From Porticoccaceae bacterium UBA2002 (lineage in GTDB: Bacteria; Pseudomonadota; Gammaproteobacteria; Pseudomonadales; Porticoccaceae), in the NCBI GenBank assembly GCA_002334915.1, contig DDCQ01000098.1:1-30398 (forward strand): 30,398 bases of DNA. The letters are read 5' to 3'. Shown here piece after piece: positions 7,550-17,091 of the stretch (positions within the stretch are counted from its first letter, which is position 1; each line of letters starts with the position of its first letter). Made by a program: the position numbers and the translations under genes. The notes below the pieces were generated by a model, which worked only from the letters and a program-made list of their open reading frames with translations, searched no databases and had not been told where the DNA came from.

Positions 7550-8705
7550 ATCTGAGCCTATAGGAACTCAATGTGCCGCTGTTAGACTGCACAATCAGGC
7601 TGTCACCCAGACTGAGCAATGGTGCACTGACCCCGCTGCCATCTACCTTGACCCTGCCCACAAAGTGGCCATCGCTGGGATCAAGCAGATGCAAGTAGCC
7701 TTCGGCATCAGCCACTGCAATGGTGCCTGCCAGTTTGGCTGGACCGGTTAGGCGACGCAGAAATAGCTGCTCATTGCTCCAGGCCACCTGACCACTGCCG
7801 GCACTAAAGGCGCGCACAGTGTCTTCTTTTTCGCTGACAAATATCTTGCCATCACTGTGGGCTGGAGAAAAGTGCGATGAGCTGTCCTGGAACCATAGGC
7901 TGCGACCAGTACCTCGAGACAGTGCGCCCAGTCGGCCCTGGTAGGTCACGGCGTAAATAACGTCACCGACTAACAGGGGCTGGCCATCAATATCTACCAT
8001 CCGCTCTAACTCAGTGCGGCCTTTGGGAAGCGCGATACGGGCTTCCCAAACCAGTGAGCCATTGCTTGAGTTAAAGGCAATCAGCTTGCCGGAGTCGAAA
8101 CCCGACAGCACCATATTATCTGTGACTATGGCTTCACTGGTGCCGCGCACAGTCAGAATGGGCGCATCGCCATCATGCTGCCACAGCTCTTCTCCAGTGC
8201 TAGCATCCAGGGCAAAAAGTTTATTATCTACGGTTTGCACCACCACAACTTCGCCATTGGTTTTTGGGCTGGCCAGTATCTCCGTGCTCACCTGGGCGGT
8301 CCAGATTGTCGAACCACTGTCCTCGTTCAGCGCGTAAACCGTCCCTTCGATGGTACCGACCATCACCATGCCGGAGCCGTATCCCACGCCACCAGATATG
8401 GGCACTTCAAGATCAGTTGACCAAAGTCGCTTGCCCGTGTCTTTGTTCACAGCCAGGATATTACCTTCATTGCCGGCGGCAAAAATAGCGCTGCTACTAG
8501 CCGTGGGCTTCAACCCTGCCCAATATTTTTTAGTGCCGGAGCCAATTTTGGCTACCCACTGACGCTTAACATCCACTTCCGACTGAAACTTAACCAGGTC
8601 TGCGGGCTCGATAGCCGCATCATCTTCATCGCCGCCAAAAAAGCTACAGCCGGTTAACAGTAACGACCATAGCAGTGCATGGGTGAGTCGGGTAATTTGC
8701 TTCAT
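7548..8705 (-). CDS. bamB: Outer membrane protein assembly factor BamB
   Basis: BamB is the beta-propeller lipoprotein of the BAM complex, which folds beta-barrel proteins into the outer membrane from the periplasmic side. The 385-residue product starts with a lipoprotein signal ending in LLLTGC (lipid-modified Cys20) and continues with repeated PQQ-type blades such as LAVNKDTGKRLWSTDL, YALNEDSGSTIWTAQV and FALDASTGEELWQHDG. The length is normal for the family. Its ATG overlaps the stop of yfgM by four bases (ATGA), indicating coupled translation. It is the last gene of the run yfgM-bamB before the convergent PuuR-like gene. Confidence 0.95.
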   Translation of the reverse strand: MKQITRLTHALLWSLLLTGCSFFGGDEDDAAIEPADLVKFQSEVDVKRQWVAKIGSGTKKYWAGLKPTASSSAIFAAGNEGNILAVNKDTGKRLWSTDLEVPISGGVGYGSGMVMVGTIEGTVYALNEDSGSTIWTAQVSTEILASPKTNGEVVVVQTVDNKLFALDASTGEELWQHDGDAPILTVRGTSEAIVTDNMVLSGFDSGKLIAFNSSNGSLVWEARIALPKGRTELERMVDIDGQPLLVGDVIYAVTYQGRLGALSRGTGRSLWFQDSSSHFSPAHSDGKIFVSEKEDTVRAFSAGSGQVAWSNEQLFLRRLTGPAKLAGTIAVADAEGYLHLLDPSDGHFVGRVKVDGSGVSAPLLSLGDSLIVQSNSGTLSSYRLR

Positions 8706-9415
8706 TGACTATCGCCCTCTTGGCTGTCAGTTTCCTGAGTTTCAATTATTGGGTCTGCGGGCTTAACCTGACTGATCTTTAACTGCAGCATATTGCTGAT
8801 CATCGTATCAGAGGACTGATTGGCGGTCAGAGCCGACTCATAGGCGGTGAAAGCTGCGGCTGTATTGCCCTGCTGTAAATAGAAGTCGCCTTTGGCTTCT
8901 TCGTAAGCTGATTTCATCTCCGCGGCGTCGACACCCTGTACCATTTGCAGGGCGCTATCAATATTGCCTCTAGCGGCCTCAATGCGGGCCAGTCGCAGCC
9001 TGACCAGGCGCTCGGTCTCAGCCGTTGGATCATTGTCCATGGCCCACTGCAATTCAGCCGCCGCCAGGTCGAGTTCTTTATTATCAACGGCGAGCTTGGC
9101 TTTGAGCAGGGCAGCAAACTGGGCGTAACCAGAGCTGGCGTACTCCTCTTTTAGCTGGTCAGCCAATTTACCTATGGCTACTTCTTTTTCAAGCGCCAAA
9201 CGGCCACCGTCGGACTGACTGGAGACAATATCGATCATTTCAACATACAGATCGGAGGCCTGTTCTATCTGCGTCTGCTGCCTGTCCTGCCAGAATTGCC
9301 AACCAAAATAACCACCAACCACTAGCACCAGTGCAGCAACCAATTGCAGACCATTCTCGGCCCACCAGCCCTTAAATGCTTCGATTTGTTCTTCTTCCGA
9401 TAGATGATCTGCCAC
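8702..9415 (-). CDS. yfgM: YfgM family TPR-containing ancillary protein of the SecYEG translocon
   Basis: YfgM is an inner membrane protein with a periplasmic TPR domain that works with PpiD near the Sec translocon and links secretion to periplasmic chaperones. The 237-residue product has a cytoplasmic N terminus (LSEEEQIEAFKGWWAENG), one membrane helix (about 23-43, LQLVAALVLVVGGYFGWQFW) and a helical repeat domain to about 215. The C-terminal tail is acidic. The start is a GTG at 9415 with AAGGA a few bases upstream. It lies 16 bp after hisS and overlaps bamB, the same order as in E. coli and Pseudomonas. Confidence 0.92.
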   Translation of the reverse strand: MADHLSEEEQIEAFKGWWAENGLQLVAALVLVVGGYFGWQFWQDRQQTQIEQASDLYVEMIDIVSSQSDGGRLALEKEVAIGKLADQLKEEYASSGYAQFAALLKAKLAVDNKELDLAAAELQWAMDNDPTAETERLVRLRLARIEAARGNIDSALQMVQGVDAAEMKSAYEEAKGDFYLQQGNTAAAFTAYESALTANQSSDTMISNMLQLKISQVKPADPIIETQETDSQEGDSQ

Positions 9416-9431
9416 TGTAATTCCTTAATGT

Positions 9432-10706
9432 TTAAAATTTGTTAACGCTAGCTAATAGCTGGCTTAGGTCTGACTGGGCCACTGTTTCCTGGGGCCTGTC
9501 CTCACGGAGGTACTTCAGCCCCACAGTGCCCGCCGCAGACTCGTCTTCACCCAGAATTAATGCAATTCGAGCACCACTTTTATCGGCTCTCTTAATCTGC
9601 GATTTAAAACTGCCTCCACCGCAGTGGCATTCTAATCTAATATTGGGGAAATGGCTGCGCAGATTTTCTGCCAGCACCAGCGCTTGTTGCTCTACATCAC
9701 CCACTGCCAACAGATACAGATCTACAGTTTGGCCGACACTATCGGGGACTGCGCCCAACTCGTCAAGCAGCAGTACCAGCCTTTCAATACCCATAGCAAA
9801 GCCAACACCGGGGCAGGGCTTGCCACCCAACTGCTCAACCAGACCATCGTAGCGACCGCCAGCACAGACGGTACCCTGGGCACCCAGGCTATGGGTCACC
9901 CATTCGAACACGGTTTTGCTGTAATAGTCCAAACCGCGCACCAGTCGCGGGTTGATTTCATAGGCGATATCAGCGGCATCAAGCACAGCACAGAGCTGTG
10001 CGAAATGGTCGCGGGATTGCTGATCTATAAAATCTGCAAGTTCGGGAGCCTCATTTAGCAACGCCTGGGTATCCGGGTTTTTGCTATCCAGAATACGCAT
10101 AGGGTTTGACTGCAAACGGCGCTGGCTATCCTCATCCAGCTGGTCCCGTCGAGCCTCAAGATAGTCCACCAGCGCGGCGCGATAAGTAGCGCGGTCTGCC
10201 GAGGTGCCCAGAGAATTTATCTGCAGCTTCAGTGCATGGTCAATTTTCAGGGTTTTCCACAATCGTGCGGTAATCAGCAGCAGCTCGGCATCTATATCCG
10301 GGCCGGTTAGGCCAAAGGCTTCAACACCGATCTGATGGAACTGGCGCAGACGACCCTTTTGCGGGCGTTCATGGCGGAACATTGGCCCTGTATACCAGAG
10401 CCTCTGCGTCTGATTGTGCAGCAGGCCGTTTTCTGTGCAGGCTCTAACGCAGCCCGCTGTGCCCTCAGGGCGCAGGCTCAGGCTGTCGCCATTGCGGTCG
10501 TCAAAGCTGTACATCTCTTTTTCGACTATATCCGTTACCTCACCCACCGCGCGTTTAAACAGTTCGGTCTGCTCAAGTATCGGGAAGCGAATTTCCCGAT
10601 AGCTATAGCTGGCCAGCACCTCGGCAACAGTTCTTTCCAGATACTGCCAGGTGGCGGACTGTTCTGGGAGCAGATCATTCATGCCCCGGATGGATTGGAT
10701 TTTCAT
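9432..10706 (-). CDS. hisS: Histidine--tRNA ligase
   Basis: This class II aminoacyl-tRNA synthetase charges tRNA-His. The 424-residue product shows motif 2 ([19 protein letters not shown]), the histidine-specific region [15 protein letters not shown], motif 3 ([11 protein letters not shown]) and a C-terminal anticodon-binding domain (about 330-424). It begins [13 protein letters not shown], the usual N terminus of bacterial HisRS. Its order after ispG and before yfgM-bamB is the conserved gammaproteobacterial one, and spacings of 31 and 16 bp suggest a shared transcript. The ribosome binding site is weak. Confidence 0.97.
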   Translation of the reverse strand: MKIQSIRGMNDLLPEQSATWQYLERTVAEVLASYSYREIRFPILEQTELFKRAVGEVTDIVEKEMYSFDDRNGDSLSLRPEGTAGCVRACTENGLLHNQTQRLWYTGPMFRHERPQKGRLRQFHQIGVEAFGLTGPDIDAELLLITARLWKTLKIDHALKLQINSLGTSADRATYRAALVDYLEARRDQLDEDSQRRLQSNPMRILDSKNPDTQALLNEAPELADFIDQQSRDHFAQLCAVLDAADIAYEINPRLVRGLDYYSKTVFEWVTHSLGAQGTVCAGGRYDGLVEQLGGKPCPGVGFAMGIERLVLLLDELGAVPDSVGQTVDLYLLAVGDVEQQALVLAENLRSHFPNIRLECHCGGGSFKSQIKRADKSGARIALILGEDESAAGTVGLKYLREDRPQETVAQSDLSQLLASVNKF

Positions 10707-10737
10707 AATGTTGTTGGTTCTCTAATAAACTGTTTTG

Positions 10738-11862
10738 TTAGCCTCTGGCAATTAAGTTAGCAGCATCGGCTGCCATTTGCTTTTCTTTTGCCGCAGCCTT
10801 GGCGCGAATTTCCGCTTCTAATTCATCAACCAGATTATCATTGCCGAGTTTGTGATCGGGCTGTCCGTCCAGATACACCAGATTGGCTGGTGTGCCGCCA
10901 GTCAAACCAAAATCTGACTCCTTGGCTTCGCCGGGGCCATTGACGATGCAGCCAATAATGGACACATCCATGGGCACAGTAATATCTTCGAGACGGTTTT
11001 CCAGTTCATTTACCGTCTTGATCACATCAAAGTTTTGTCGCGAACAGCTGGGACAGGCAATAAAGTTAATGCCTTTGCTGCGCAGACGCAGACTGCGCAA
11101 CATATCCCAGGCAACCTTGGCCTCTTCTGCCGGATCTGCGGCCAGTGAAATACGCACTGTGTCGCCAATACCATCCAGCAGTAGAGCTCCCAGACCTATG
11201 GCAGATTTAACCGTGCCCGACCTCAGACCACCGGCTTCGGTGATACCCAGATGCAGTGGCTGTTCAATTCTGGTGGCCAGATCTCGATAGGCTGCCACGG
11301 CCATAAAAATATCCGAGGCCTTAACACTGACTTTAAAGTCCTGAAAATCATACTTGTCGAGCAACTCTACATTGCGCATGGCAGATTCAACCATGGCTTC
11401 GGCAGTGGGCTCGCTGTATTTGCGCAGTAAATCCTTGCCCAGAGAACCGGCGTTAACACCAATACGAATGGGAATATTGAGATCTCGCGCCTTGGCAATC
11501 ACCTCACGCAAGCGATCTTCGCGGGTAATATTGCCTGGATTGATGCGCAGGCAATCAACACCCAGATCGGCAACGCGCAGAGCAATATTGTGGTCGAAGT
11601 GAATATCTGCCACCAGGGGAATATCCACCAGTTTGCGTATCTGCCCAAAGGCTTCGGCTTCTTCTAAAGAGGGTACGGAGACACGAACAATATCGGCACC
11701 AGCTGCCTGAATACGCTTGATCTGTTCAACAGTGGCTGCAATATCGGCGGTGCTGGTATTGGTCATGCTCTGCACAGAGATCGGCGCATCGCCACCCACA
11801 GGCACATTGCCGACCATAATTTGCCGCGATTTGCGTCTAACTATAGGTGTTTCGCTAAACAC
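10738..11862 (-). CDS. ispG: 4-hydroxy-3-methylbut-2-enyl diphosphate synthase (flavodoxin)
   Basis: IspG converts 2-C-methyl-D-erythritol 2,4-cyclodiphosphate to HMBPP in the non-mevalonate isoprenoid pathway and carries a [4Fe-4S] cluster. The 374-residue product has an N-terminal TIM-barrel with [10 protein letters not shown] and [13 protein letters not shown]. The cluster cysteines are visible as CPSC (270 and 273) and GCIVNGPGE (305), the same numbers as in E. coli. It lies only 13 bp downstream of pilF, leaving no room for rodZ, which usually sits there. Its cluster would depend on the isc system encoded in this window. Confidence 0.97.
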   Translation of the reverse strand: MFSETPIVRRKSRQIMVGNVPVGGDAPISVQSMTNTSTADIAATVEQIKRIQAAGADIVRVSVPSLEEAEAFGQIRKLVDIPLVADIHFDHNIALRVADLGVDCLRINPGNITREDRLREVIAKARDLNIPIRIGVNAGSLGKDLLRKYSEPTAEAMVESAMRNVELLDKYDFQDFKVSVKASDIFMAVAAYRDLATRIEQPLHLGITEAGGLRSGTVKSAIGLGALLLDGIGDTVRISLAADPAEEAKVAWDMLRSLRLRSKGINFIACPSCSRQNFDVIKTVNELENRLEDITVPMDVSIIGCIVNGPGEAKESDFGLTGGTPANLVYLDGQPDHKLGNDNLVDELEAEIRAKAAAKEKQMAADAANLIARG

Positions 11863-11875
11863 AGATACCCTCTCA

Positions 11876-12643
11876 CTATTGCTTTAACCACTTTTGGTAT
11901 TCCAGATTCTCGTTGGAATACGGGAACAGGTTCTTTAATTTTAAGCCCTGACTGGCAGCGGCATCTCTATTGCCAAAGCTGTCCTCTATGCGCACAGCCA
12001 GCCACAGACTCTTGGCTGTGGGCTGAGCCAACAGGACGTATTGCTCAAGTGCCCGTCTGGCTACAGGTAGCTGCTGCTGCACAAAGTATATCTCCGCGGC
12101 CTCAATATAGGGCGGCGCAAATCCGGGCAGCAGCTGGGTCGCTTTTTCAAATGACCTAAGCGCCTCTGTTACCTGCCCGGTCTTGCGTTGAGCCAGACCC
12201 AGGATATACAACGCCTGGGGCCTGCGCTCGTAAGCCAGATCTGCGCTAACTATCTTCATCTGCTGGCGGGCCTCTTTAAATCGACCCTGATTATATAAAA
12301 ATCCAGCCAGGTTATAGCGCGCCATGCTGTCAGTTTTATCGCTGGCTATGGCCTTGCGAAAGTGCTTTTCCGCCAGTTCTGTCTCCTGCTCCATCTGATA
12401 GAGCAGGCCGTAACCATTGTGCAGTTTTGCACGACGGGCTCGCGACTCAAATTTCGCCGCTTTCTGCAAATGCACCCGGGCAAGATCGCGGTTCTTGCTG
12501 CCAATATACTGCATGGCCAGCTTTATATGCCGCGAAAATGCTTCCTGCGGATCTGCTGCACTTCTTTTAGTATCAGTACTGGACACACAGCCTAAAAGGC
12601 TTGAGGTCAGCACAGCTAACAGTAAATATTTGCCTATTTTCAT
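11876..12643 (-). CDS. pilF: Type IV pilus biogenesis/stability lipoprotein PilF (PilW)
   Basis: PilF is an outer membrane lipoprotein pilotin that helps the PilQ secretin assemble for type IV pili. The 255-residue product has a lipoprotein signal ending LTSSLLGC (Cys19) and about six TPR repeats between residues 35 and 235, for example [40 protein letters not shown] and [19 protein letters not shown]. Length and the position between rlmN and ispG match pilF in Pseudomonas. No other pilus gene is in the window. Because TPR lipoproteins are alike, the name rests partly on gene order. Confidence 0.87.
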   Translation of the reverse strand: MKIGKYLLLAVLTSSLLGCVSSTDTKRSAADPQEAFSRHIKLAMQYIGSKNRDLARVHLQKAAKFESRARRAKLHNGYGLLYQMEQETELAEKHFRKAIASDKTDSMARYNLAGFLYNQGRFKEARQQMKIVSADLAYERRPQALYILGLAQRKTGQVTEALRSFEKATQLLPGFAPPYIEAAEIYFVQQQLPVARRALEQYVLLAQPTAKSLWLAVRIEDSFGNRDAAASQGLKLKNLFPYSNENLEYQKWLKQ

Positions 12644-12719
12644 GGTCAGAATCCCTCTGGTTATTGCTTCCTGTTTACTACCTTTGCGCTTTTTACAAGC
12701 TAAGCTTTACCAAGCTAGC

Positions 12720-13886
12720 TCAGTCGATAATTTTTACTGGCTGCGCCTCATTTAACTTGCGCTTATAACGTTCCTGGCGCTTGGTGCGATCATTGACCTC
12801 ACCGGCCAGCTGGCCACAGGCGGCGGCAATATCATCACCCCTGGTGGTACGCACAGTCACAGTGTAACCTTCGTTTGCCAGAATGTCCCTAAACCGGTTT
12901 AGCTGGTTATTGCTGACTCTTTTGTACTCTGAACCCGGGAATGGGTTAAATGGGATCAGATTTATCTTGCAGGGCAAGTCTTTTAGCAATTCCGCCAATT
13001 CTCTGGCGTGCTCTGTGCGGTCATTAACCTTATCCATCAGTGTATATTCGACCGTAGCTTTGCGGCGATTATCCGGCATCTTTTCAATATAGTCGGCGGC
13101 GCTGCGAATAAATTGTTTAAGATTGTACTTGCGGTTGATGGGCACCAGCTCATTGCGCAACTCATCATTGGGCGCATGCAGAGAAATAGCCAGGGATACA
13201 TCGGACACATCCGCAAGCTTATCCAGTGCCGGAACCACGCCGGCAGTGCTCAGAGTGACGCGCCTCTTCGACAGGCCATAGGCATTGTCTTCGAGCATAA
13301 TATTCATGGCATCGACCACATTGTCGAAGTTCATCAATGGTTCGCCCATGCCCATCATCACCACATTGGTGACTCGTCGCGGTGCTTTGTGCTCAAACTG
13401 GCCAAAGGAGTCGGCGGCAATCCATAGCTGGCCAATAATCTCGGCGGCGGTGAGATCGCGATTAAAACCCTGCTTGCCGGTGGCGCAGAAACTGCAGTCC
13501 AGGGCACAGCCAATCTGGGATGAGACACAGAGGGTGCCGCGCTCCCGCTCCGGGATATAGACCATCTCGATGCAGCTGCCACCATCAACTTTAATCAGCC
13601 ATTTTCTGGTGCCATCGGTAGAGTCCTGACAGCTAACCACCTCTGGCAAGGCGATTTCGGCGATGCCTTTAAGCTTCTCACGCAGATCTTTGGACAGATT
13701 GGTCATCTGGTCGAGATCAACCTCACCCATCTGATGAATCCATTTGATAATCTGGGTGGCGCGAAAGCGCTTCTCGCCTATTTGCTCAAAAAAGTCGCCG
13801 AGTTTGGACGCAGAAAACCCCAGCAAGTTAGTTTTCACTTGCTGGGGTTCTCCGTTTGTCACTGTTACTTCTACTGCACTGGACAT
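12720..13886 (-). CDS. rlmN: 23S rRNA/tRNA adenine-C2 methyltransferase RlmN
   Basis: RlmN is a radical SAM enzyme that methylates C2 of A2503 in 23S rRNA and of A37 in some tRNAs. The 388-residue product has the radical SAM cluster motif CALDCSFC (Cys127, 131, 134) and the C-terminal methyl-carrying cysteine in [10 protein letters not shown] (about 357, equal to Cys355 of E. coli). [13 protein letters not shown] and [13 protein letters not shown] are also typical. The first 25 residues are a poorly conserved extension. It sits between ndk and pilF as in Pseudomonas, with a 76-bp gap before pilF. Confidence 0.97.
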   Translation of the reverse strand: MSSAVEVTVTNGEPQQVKTNLLGFSASKLGDFFEQIGEKRFRATQIIKWIHQMGEVDLDQMTNLSKDLREKLKGIAEIALPEVVSCQDSTDGTRKWLIKVDGGSCIEMVYIPERERGTLCVSSQIGCALDCSFCATGKQGFNRDLTAAEIIGQLWIAADSFGQFEHKAPRRVTNVVMMGMGEPLMNFDNVVDAMNIMLEDNAYGLSKRRVTLSTAGVVPALDKLADVSDVSLAISLHAPNDELRNELVPINRKYNLKQFIRSAADYIEKMPDNRRKATVEYTLMDKVNDRTEHARELAELLKDLPCKINLIPFNPFPGSEYKRVSNNQLNRFRDILANEGYTVTVRTTRGDDIAAACGQLAGEVNDRTKRQERYKRKLNEAQPVKIID

Positions 13887-13921
13887 AGTTGTCCTTTGCT
13901 CTCAGTTATAGGGCTGGACTC

Positions 13922-14347
13922 TTAGCGAGGACAGATTTCGCTGTCATCGAAAAAGTAAGCTACTTCACGAGCCGCTGAGGTAGTTGAATCTGAACCATGT
14001 ACCGCATTGGCATCAATAGATTGAGCGAAGTCTGCACGAATGGTACCAGCTTCGGCTTCCTGGGGGTTAGTGGCACCCATCAGGTCGCGGTTGGCCAGAA
14101 CAGCATTTTCGCCTTCAAGAACCTGCACAGAGACAGGACCTGAAGTCATAAAGGCAACTAGGTCGTTAAAGAACGGGCGCTCGCTGTGCTCGGCATAAAA
14201 ACCTTCGGCCTGTTCGCGGCTCAGGTGCTGCATTTTAAGCGCTACAATTTTAAGGCCAGCGCCTTCAAAGCGGCTGAGAATTTGACCCACAACGTTTTTT
14301 GCTACGGCATCGGGCTTGATAATAGATAGAGTGCGTTCAGTCGCCAT
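13922..14347 (-). CDS. ndk: Nucleoside diphosphate kinase
   Basis: Ndk transfers the terminal phosphate from ATP to other nucleoside diphosphates and balances NTP and dNTP pools. The 141-residue protein has the usual start [12 protein letters not shown], the catalytic histidine 117 in NAVHGSDS, and the typical end [17 protein letters not shown]. The ATG has a GGAGA ribosome binding site eight bases upstream. The gene precedes rlmN by 35 bp. An AT-rich stretch before it (about 14365-14400 on the minus strand) probably holds the promoter, just after the terminator of the GGDEF-EAL gene. Confidence 0.97.
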   Translation of the reverse strand: MATERTLSIIKPDAVAKNVVGQILSRFEGAGLKIVALKMQHLSREQAEGFYAEHSERPFFNDLVAFMTSGPVSVQVLEGENAVLANRDLMGATNPQEAEAGTIRADFAQSIDANAVHGSDSTTSAAREVAYFFDDSEICPR

Positions 14348-14402
14348 TAGAGGTTCTCCAATTAAGGGCTTAATTTATAAAATATAGTAAGAAAACAGGG
14401 TT

Positions 14403-14423
14403 AAAAAAATAGCCCTAGGGGCT
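14403..14423 (-). terminator. Rho-independent terminator of the GGDEF-EAL gene
   Basis: On the minus strand AGCCC pairs with GGGCT around a three-base loop (14423-14411), followed by A and seven T (to 14403). The stem is short but GC-rich. It lies in the 138-bp gap between the GGDEF-EAL stop and ndk; the rest of the gap is AT-rich and probably carries the ndk promoter. Confidence 0.7.
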
Positions 14424-14485
14424 GATGGCGCGGATTTTACCTGCACTGGAGGTGGGTAACAATGGTTTTTTTCGATACTGCTCAG

Positions 14486-16450
14486 CTAGGCCACAAGCAG
14501 TTTCTGAAACCTGTCCAATGAGACCGGCATACTAAAGTGAGCGCTCTGATATTTATCGCAGCCAAGACTGCGCAATACTTCTAAAACCTCGCGCTTTTCG
14601 ACGCCCTCAGCCACTACATCCAGGCCGTAGTGGCGGGACACCATCATAATGGCCTCCACCAGCCCCAGCGTATCTTTGTCGGAGTTGAGGTTAGCAATAA
14701 ATTCGCGGTCTATCTTAAGAATATCCAGGGGCAGACGTTTCAGATAGATCATCGACGAATAACCGCTGCCAAAATCATCAATGGCAAATCTGGTGCCCAT
14801 ATCACGGATTTTCTTCATCTTGTCGACCACCGACTCAAAATCATCAATCAGCAGATTTTCTGTGACCTCCAGAGTGAGCATATCCGGGCTGATATCGTAG
14901 CTTTTTAGGCTGTGCTCGAGACTGGCAATCAAACCGGGGTCGTGGAACTGCTTGGGGCTAATATTCACCCCCAGCTGCATATCTGTTGTCCATATACCGC
15001 GATCCAGCATATTGCGGAGATATTCACAGGAGGTGCGAATAACCCAGAGCCCCACATCCACAATCATGCCCGAGGCCTCCAGTATGGGAATAAAGTCTGC
15101 GGGGGTATGCATGGCGTGGCCAGAGTGAATCCAGCGCAGTAGTACCTCACCGCCCACCACTGAGCCATCATGGGTGGAGACCTGAGGCTGCAGATAAAGA
15201 TCGAATTCCTGATTGACCACCGCTTTGCGCAAACTGGATTGCAGGCTGATGCGCTGTTGGGCCTGGCGGGTGATCTGGGTATCAAACACAATCACCCCGT
15301 CGCGGCCCCGGCGCTTGGCTTCAAACATGGCACTTTCGGCTTGCTGAATCACTTCGGTCGCGGTGACCATGGGTTCATCCGGGTGCTGATAGAGCAGGCT
15401 GATACCCACGCTGGCGGTCACAATAACTTCGCCATTTTCGGTAAAGAATGGCCGTGCAATGGTGCAGCGAATTTCATTGGCCAGGGCCAGGGCCAGCTCT
15501 TCGGCTTTGGCTGAACTCTGGGCGAGATCTTTGATAACCAGCAAAAAAGCATCGCCAGCGACCTGTTCGACCTGCATATTTTCATTCAGCATTAGCTCGA
15601 TAGTTTCACCGGCGCGCTCAAGAATTTGCGTGCCTATATGCTTGCCCAGAGATTCATTGATGCTGTTAAAGTGGTCCAGATCGATCAGCAGCAATGCGCC
15701 GCAGGTAGGGTCATCGCGGTGCATATCCAGGTAGCTGTCTATGCTTTCCAGTAATGGCTGGGCTATGGGCAGGCCTGCGATGGGGATAGATGCGGGCTGC
15801 TCTCTAGTTATAAGCGGGTCGGGGTTTTCTATGGGCTCAGGGCTGTTTGTTCGCTCAGGGCTGTTTATCGGCTCAGGGCTGTCTATCGGCTCAGGGCTGT
15901 TTACCCGCTCAGGGCTGTTTATCGGCTCAGGGCTGTTTATCGGCTCAGGGCTGTTTGTTCGCTCAGGGCTGTTTATCGGCTCAGGGCTGTTTATTCGCTC
16001 AGGGCTGTTTACCCGCTCAGGGCTGTACCCAGCGTTTTTGGCTGGGGTGGTATCCAGGCTGGGGAGATTGTCGGTGGCAAATTCTTCGACCACCATTTTT
16101 GCCAGGGCTGGCAGTGGGTAGAGCATCAGGCTAAGAACATTGTCGGCGTTTTCAACGGTGCCTAGCGAGACTACCAGTTCAGTGCTGTCCAGACTCTGAT
16201 GGGATCGCCACAGCAGCCCTTCCAGCTGTTCGTCCTCGAGTTTGGAGATGACTTTTTTTAATTGAACCAGTACGGGTGGAGGCTCGTCGCCACCCTCATT
16301 AAGCGATAGACCAACCAGTTCACTGCGGTCGCAGCCGAGGATGGAGAGCGCTTTTTGATTGGCGTCTATACACACGCCATAAGCGAAAAAGAGGGTTCCA
16401 AATGGCGCCGTATTGAGGATCTTTTTATACAGATGATTTGTTTCGCGCAT
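14486..16450 (-). CDS. PAS-GGDEF-EAL protein with degenerate GGDEF, probable c-di-GMP phosphodiesterase
   Basis: A 654-residue protein of cyclic di-GMP turnover. An N-terminal PAS-like region (about 5-60) is followed by a divergent stretch and by eleven hexapeptide repeats of the form SPE-(R/P)-(V/I/T)-(N/D/E) at residues 143-208. A GGDEF domain (about 225-390) follows, then an EAL domain (about 400-650). The GGDEF signature reads AGDAF (298-302) and no RxxD inhibitory site is seen, so cyclase activity is unlikely. The EAL domain reads EVL at 435 but keeps NIS (496), EVTEN, IDDFGSGYSS (557-566), ILKID and AEGVE (614-618), so hydrolysis of c-di-GMP is likely. No membrane segment is seen. The gene sits between ndk and iscX, which are adjacent in Pseudomonas, and appears to be an insertion there. 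Confidence 0.9.
   Translation of the reverse strand: MRETNHLYKKILNTAPFGTLFFAYGVCIDANQKALSILGCDRSELVGLSLNEGGDEPPPVLVQLKKVISKLEDEQLEGLLWRSHQSLDSTELVVSLGTVENADNVLSLMLYPLPALAKMVVEEFATDNLPSLDTTPAKNAGYSPERVNSPERINSPEPINSPERTNSPEPINSPEPINSPERVNSPEPIDSPEPINSPERTNSPEPIENPDPLITREQPASIPIAGLPIAQPLLESIDSYLDMHRDDPTCGALLLIDLDHFNSINESLGKHIGTQILERAGETIELMLNENMQVEQVAGDAFLLVIKDLAQSSAKAEELALALANEIRCTIARPFFTENGEVIVTASVGISLLYQHPDEPMVTATEVIQQAESAMFEAKRRGRDGVIVFDTQITRQAQQRISLQSSLRKAVVNQEFDLYLQPQVSTHDGSVVGGEVLLRWIHSGHAMHTPADFIPILEASGMIVDVGLWVIRTSCEYLRNMLDRGIWTTDMQLGVNISPKQFHDPGLIASLEHSLKSYDISPDMLTLEVTENLLIDDFESVVDKMKKIRDMGTRFAIDDFGSGYSSMIYLKRLPLDILKIDREFIANLNSDKDTLGLVEAIMMVSRHYGLDVVAEGVEKREVLEVLRSLGCDKYQSAHFSMPVSLDRFQKLLVA
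15835..16032. repeat. Eleven tandem 18-bp repeats inside the GGDEF-EAL gene
   Basis: Units begin with GCTCAGGGCTGTTT on the plus strand at 15835, 15853, 15871 and every 18 bp to 16015, eleven in all. The first part of each unit is almost invariant and only the last few bases vary; the terminal copy is the most diverged. Eighteen is a multiple of three, so gain or loss of units keeps the frame. The coded units are SPERVN, SPERIN, SPEPIN, SPERTN and variants. Confidence 0.95.
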
Positions 16451-16503
16451 CCCTGTCCTGTCGAAAATCCCTTTCTATTTACCCGCGGTCGCTTTAGATA
16501 AGG

Positions 16504-16701
16504 CTAGTCCTGCTCTTCAATCCATGCCATCTGAATGGCTTCAAGAATCTTCTCGCCGCAGCGATCTGGATCATCAGAAAAACCTTCTATCTCTAAAACC
16601 CATTTTCTTAGATCAACAAAATTAACATACTGCGGATCAACCTCTGGATGGTTGTCGACCAGCTCTATGGCTATTTCGTTGATATCAGTCCACTTAATCA
16701 T
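16504..16701 (-). CDS. iscX: Fe-S cluster assembly protein IscX
   Basis: IscX is a small acidic protein that binds IscS and modulates Fe-S cluster assembly, possibly as an iron-dependent regulator. The 65-residue product matches the family in length and pattern: KWTDINEIAIEL near the start, DPQYVNFVDLRKWVLEIE in the middle and EKILEAIQMAWIEEQ at the end. It is the last gene of the isc operon, 42 bp after fdx. No clear terminator follows in the 53 bp before the GGDEF-EAL gene, so read-through is possible. Confidence 0.93.
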   Translation of the reverse strand: MIKWTDINEIAIELVDNHPEVDPQYVNFVDLRKWVLEIEGFSDDPDRCGEKILEAIQMAWIEEQD

Positions 16702-16743
16702 AGTCCATTACTCCCATTGCTGCTGCGCCGTTTGAGCCCGGCA

Positions 16744-17082
16744 TTAATGACGTTCAGACACCATATTAATGGTGTACCTGGGTATCTCAACCACCAGATC
16801 CGCGTCCTCGACGATCACCTGACAGCTGAGCCTAGAATCCGGGTCAACGCCCCAGGCTTTATCGAGAAAATCTTCCTCAAGTTCATCGGCCTCAGGCAGC
16901 TCGTCAAAACCCTCGCGAATATGCACATGGCAGGTGGTGCAGGCACAGGACATCTCACAGGCATGCTCAATCTCCAGACCATTGCGCAGGGCGGCATCAC
17001 AGATGCTTTCTCCCGGCTTGGCTTCAACCACCGCTCCCTCTGGGCAGATTTCATGATGGGGCAAAAATACAATTTTAGGCAT
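16744..17082 (-). CDS. fdx: ISC-type [2Fe-2S] ferredoxin
   Basis: This ferredoxin supplies electrons for Fe-S cluster assembly on IscU. The 112-residue product has the cluster cysteines at 42, 48, 51 and 87 (ACEMSCACTTCHVH and LSCQVIVED), the same positions as in E. coli Fdx. An extra cysteine at 46 is also common in ISC ferredoxins. It follows hscA by nine bases and precedes iscX, the canonical order. Confidence 0.96.
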   Translation of the reverse strand: MPKIVFLPHHEICPEGAVVEAKPGESICDAALRNGLEIEHACEMSCACTTCHVHIREGFDELPEADELEEDFLDKAWGVDPDSRLSCQVIVEDADLVVEIPRYTINMVSERH

Positions 17083-17091
17083 GCTTAGGTT

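Noticed and set aside
7524..7751. Plus-strand open frame after the PuuR-like gene
   Set aside because: It lies antisense to the bamB 3' end and shows no family features.
15835..16032. Regular 18-bp repeats that might look like a CRISPR array
   Set aside because: The units are directly adjacent without unique spacers, the period is only 18 bp, and they translate as in-frame SPE hexapeptides within one long gene.
15741..16121. A plus-strand open frame rich in GLFIGSGLF repeats
   Set aside because: It is the antisense reading of the tandem repeats inside the GGDEF-EAL gene, whose domains on the minus strand are unmistakable.
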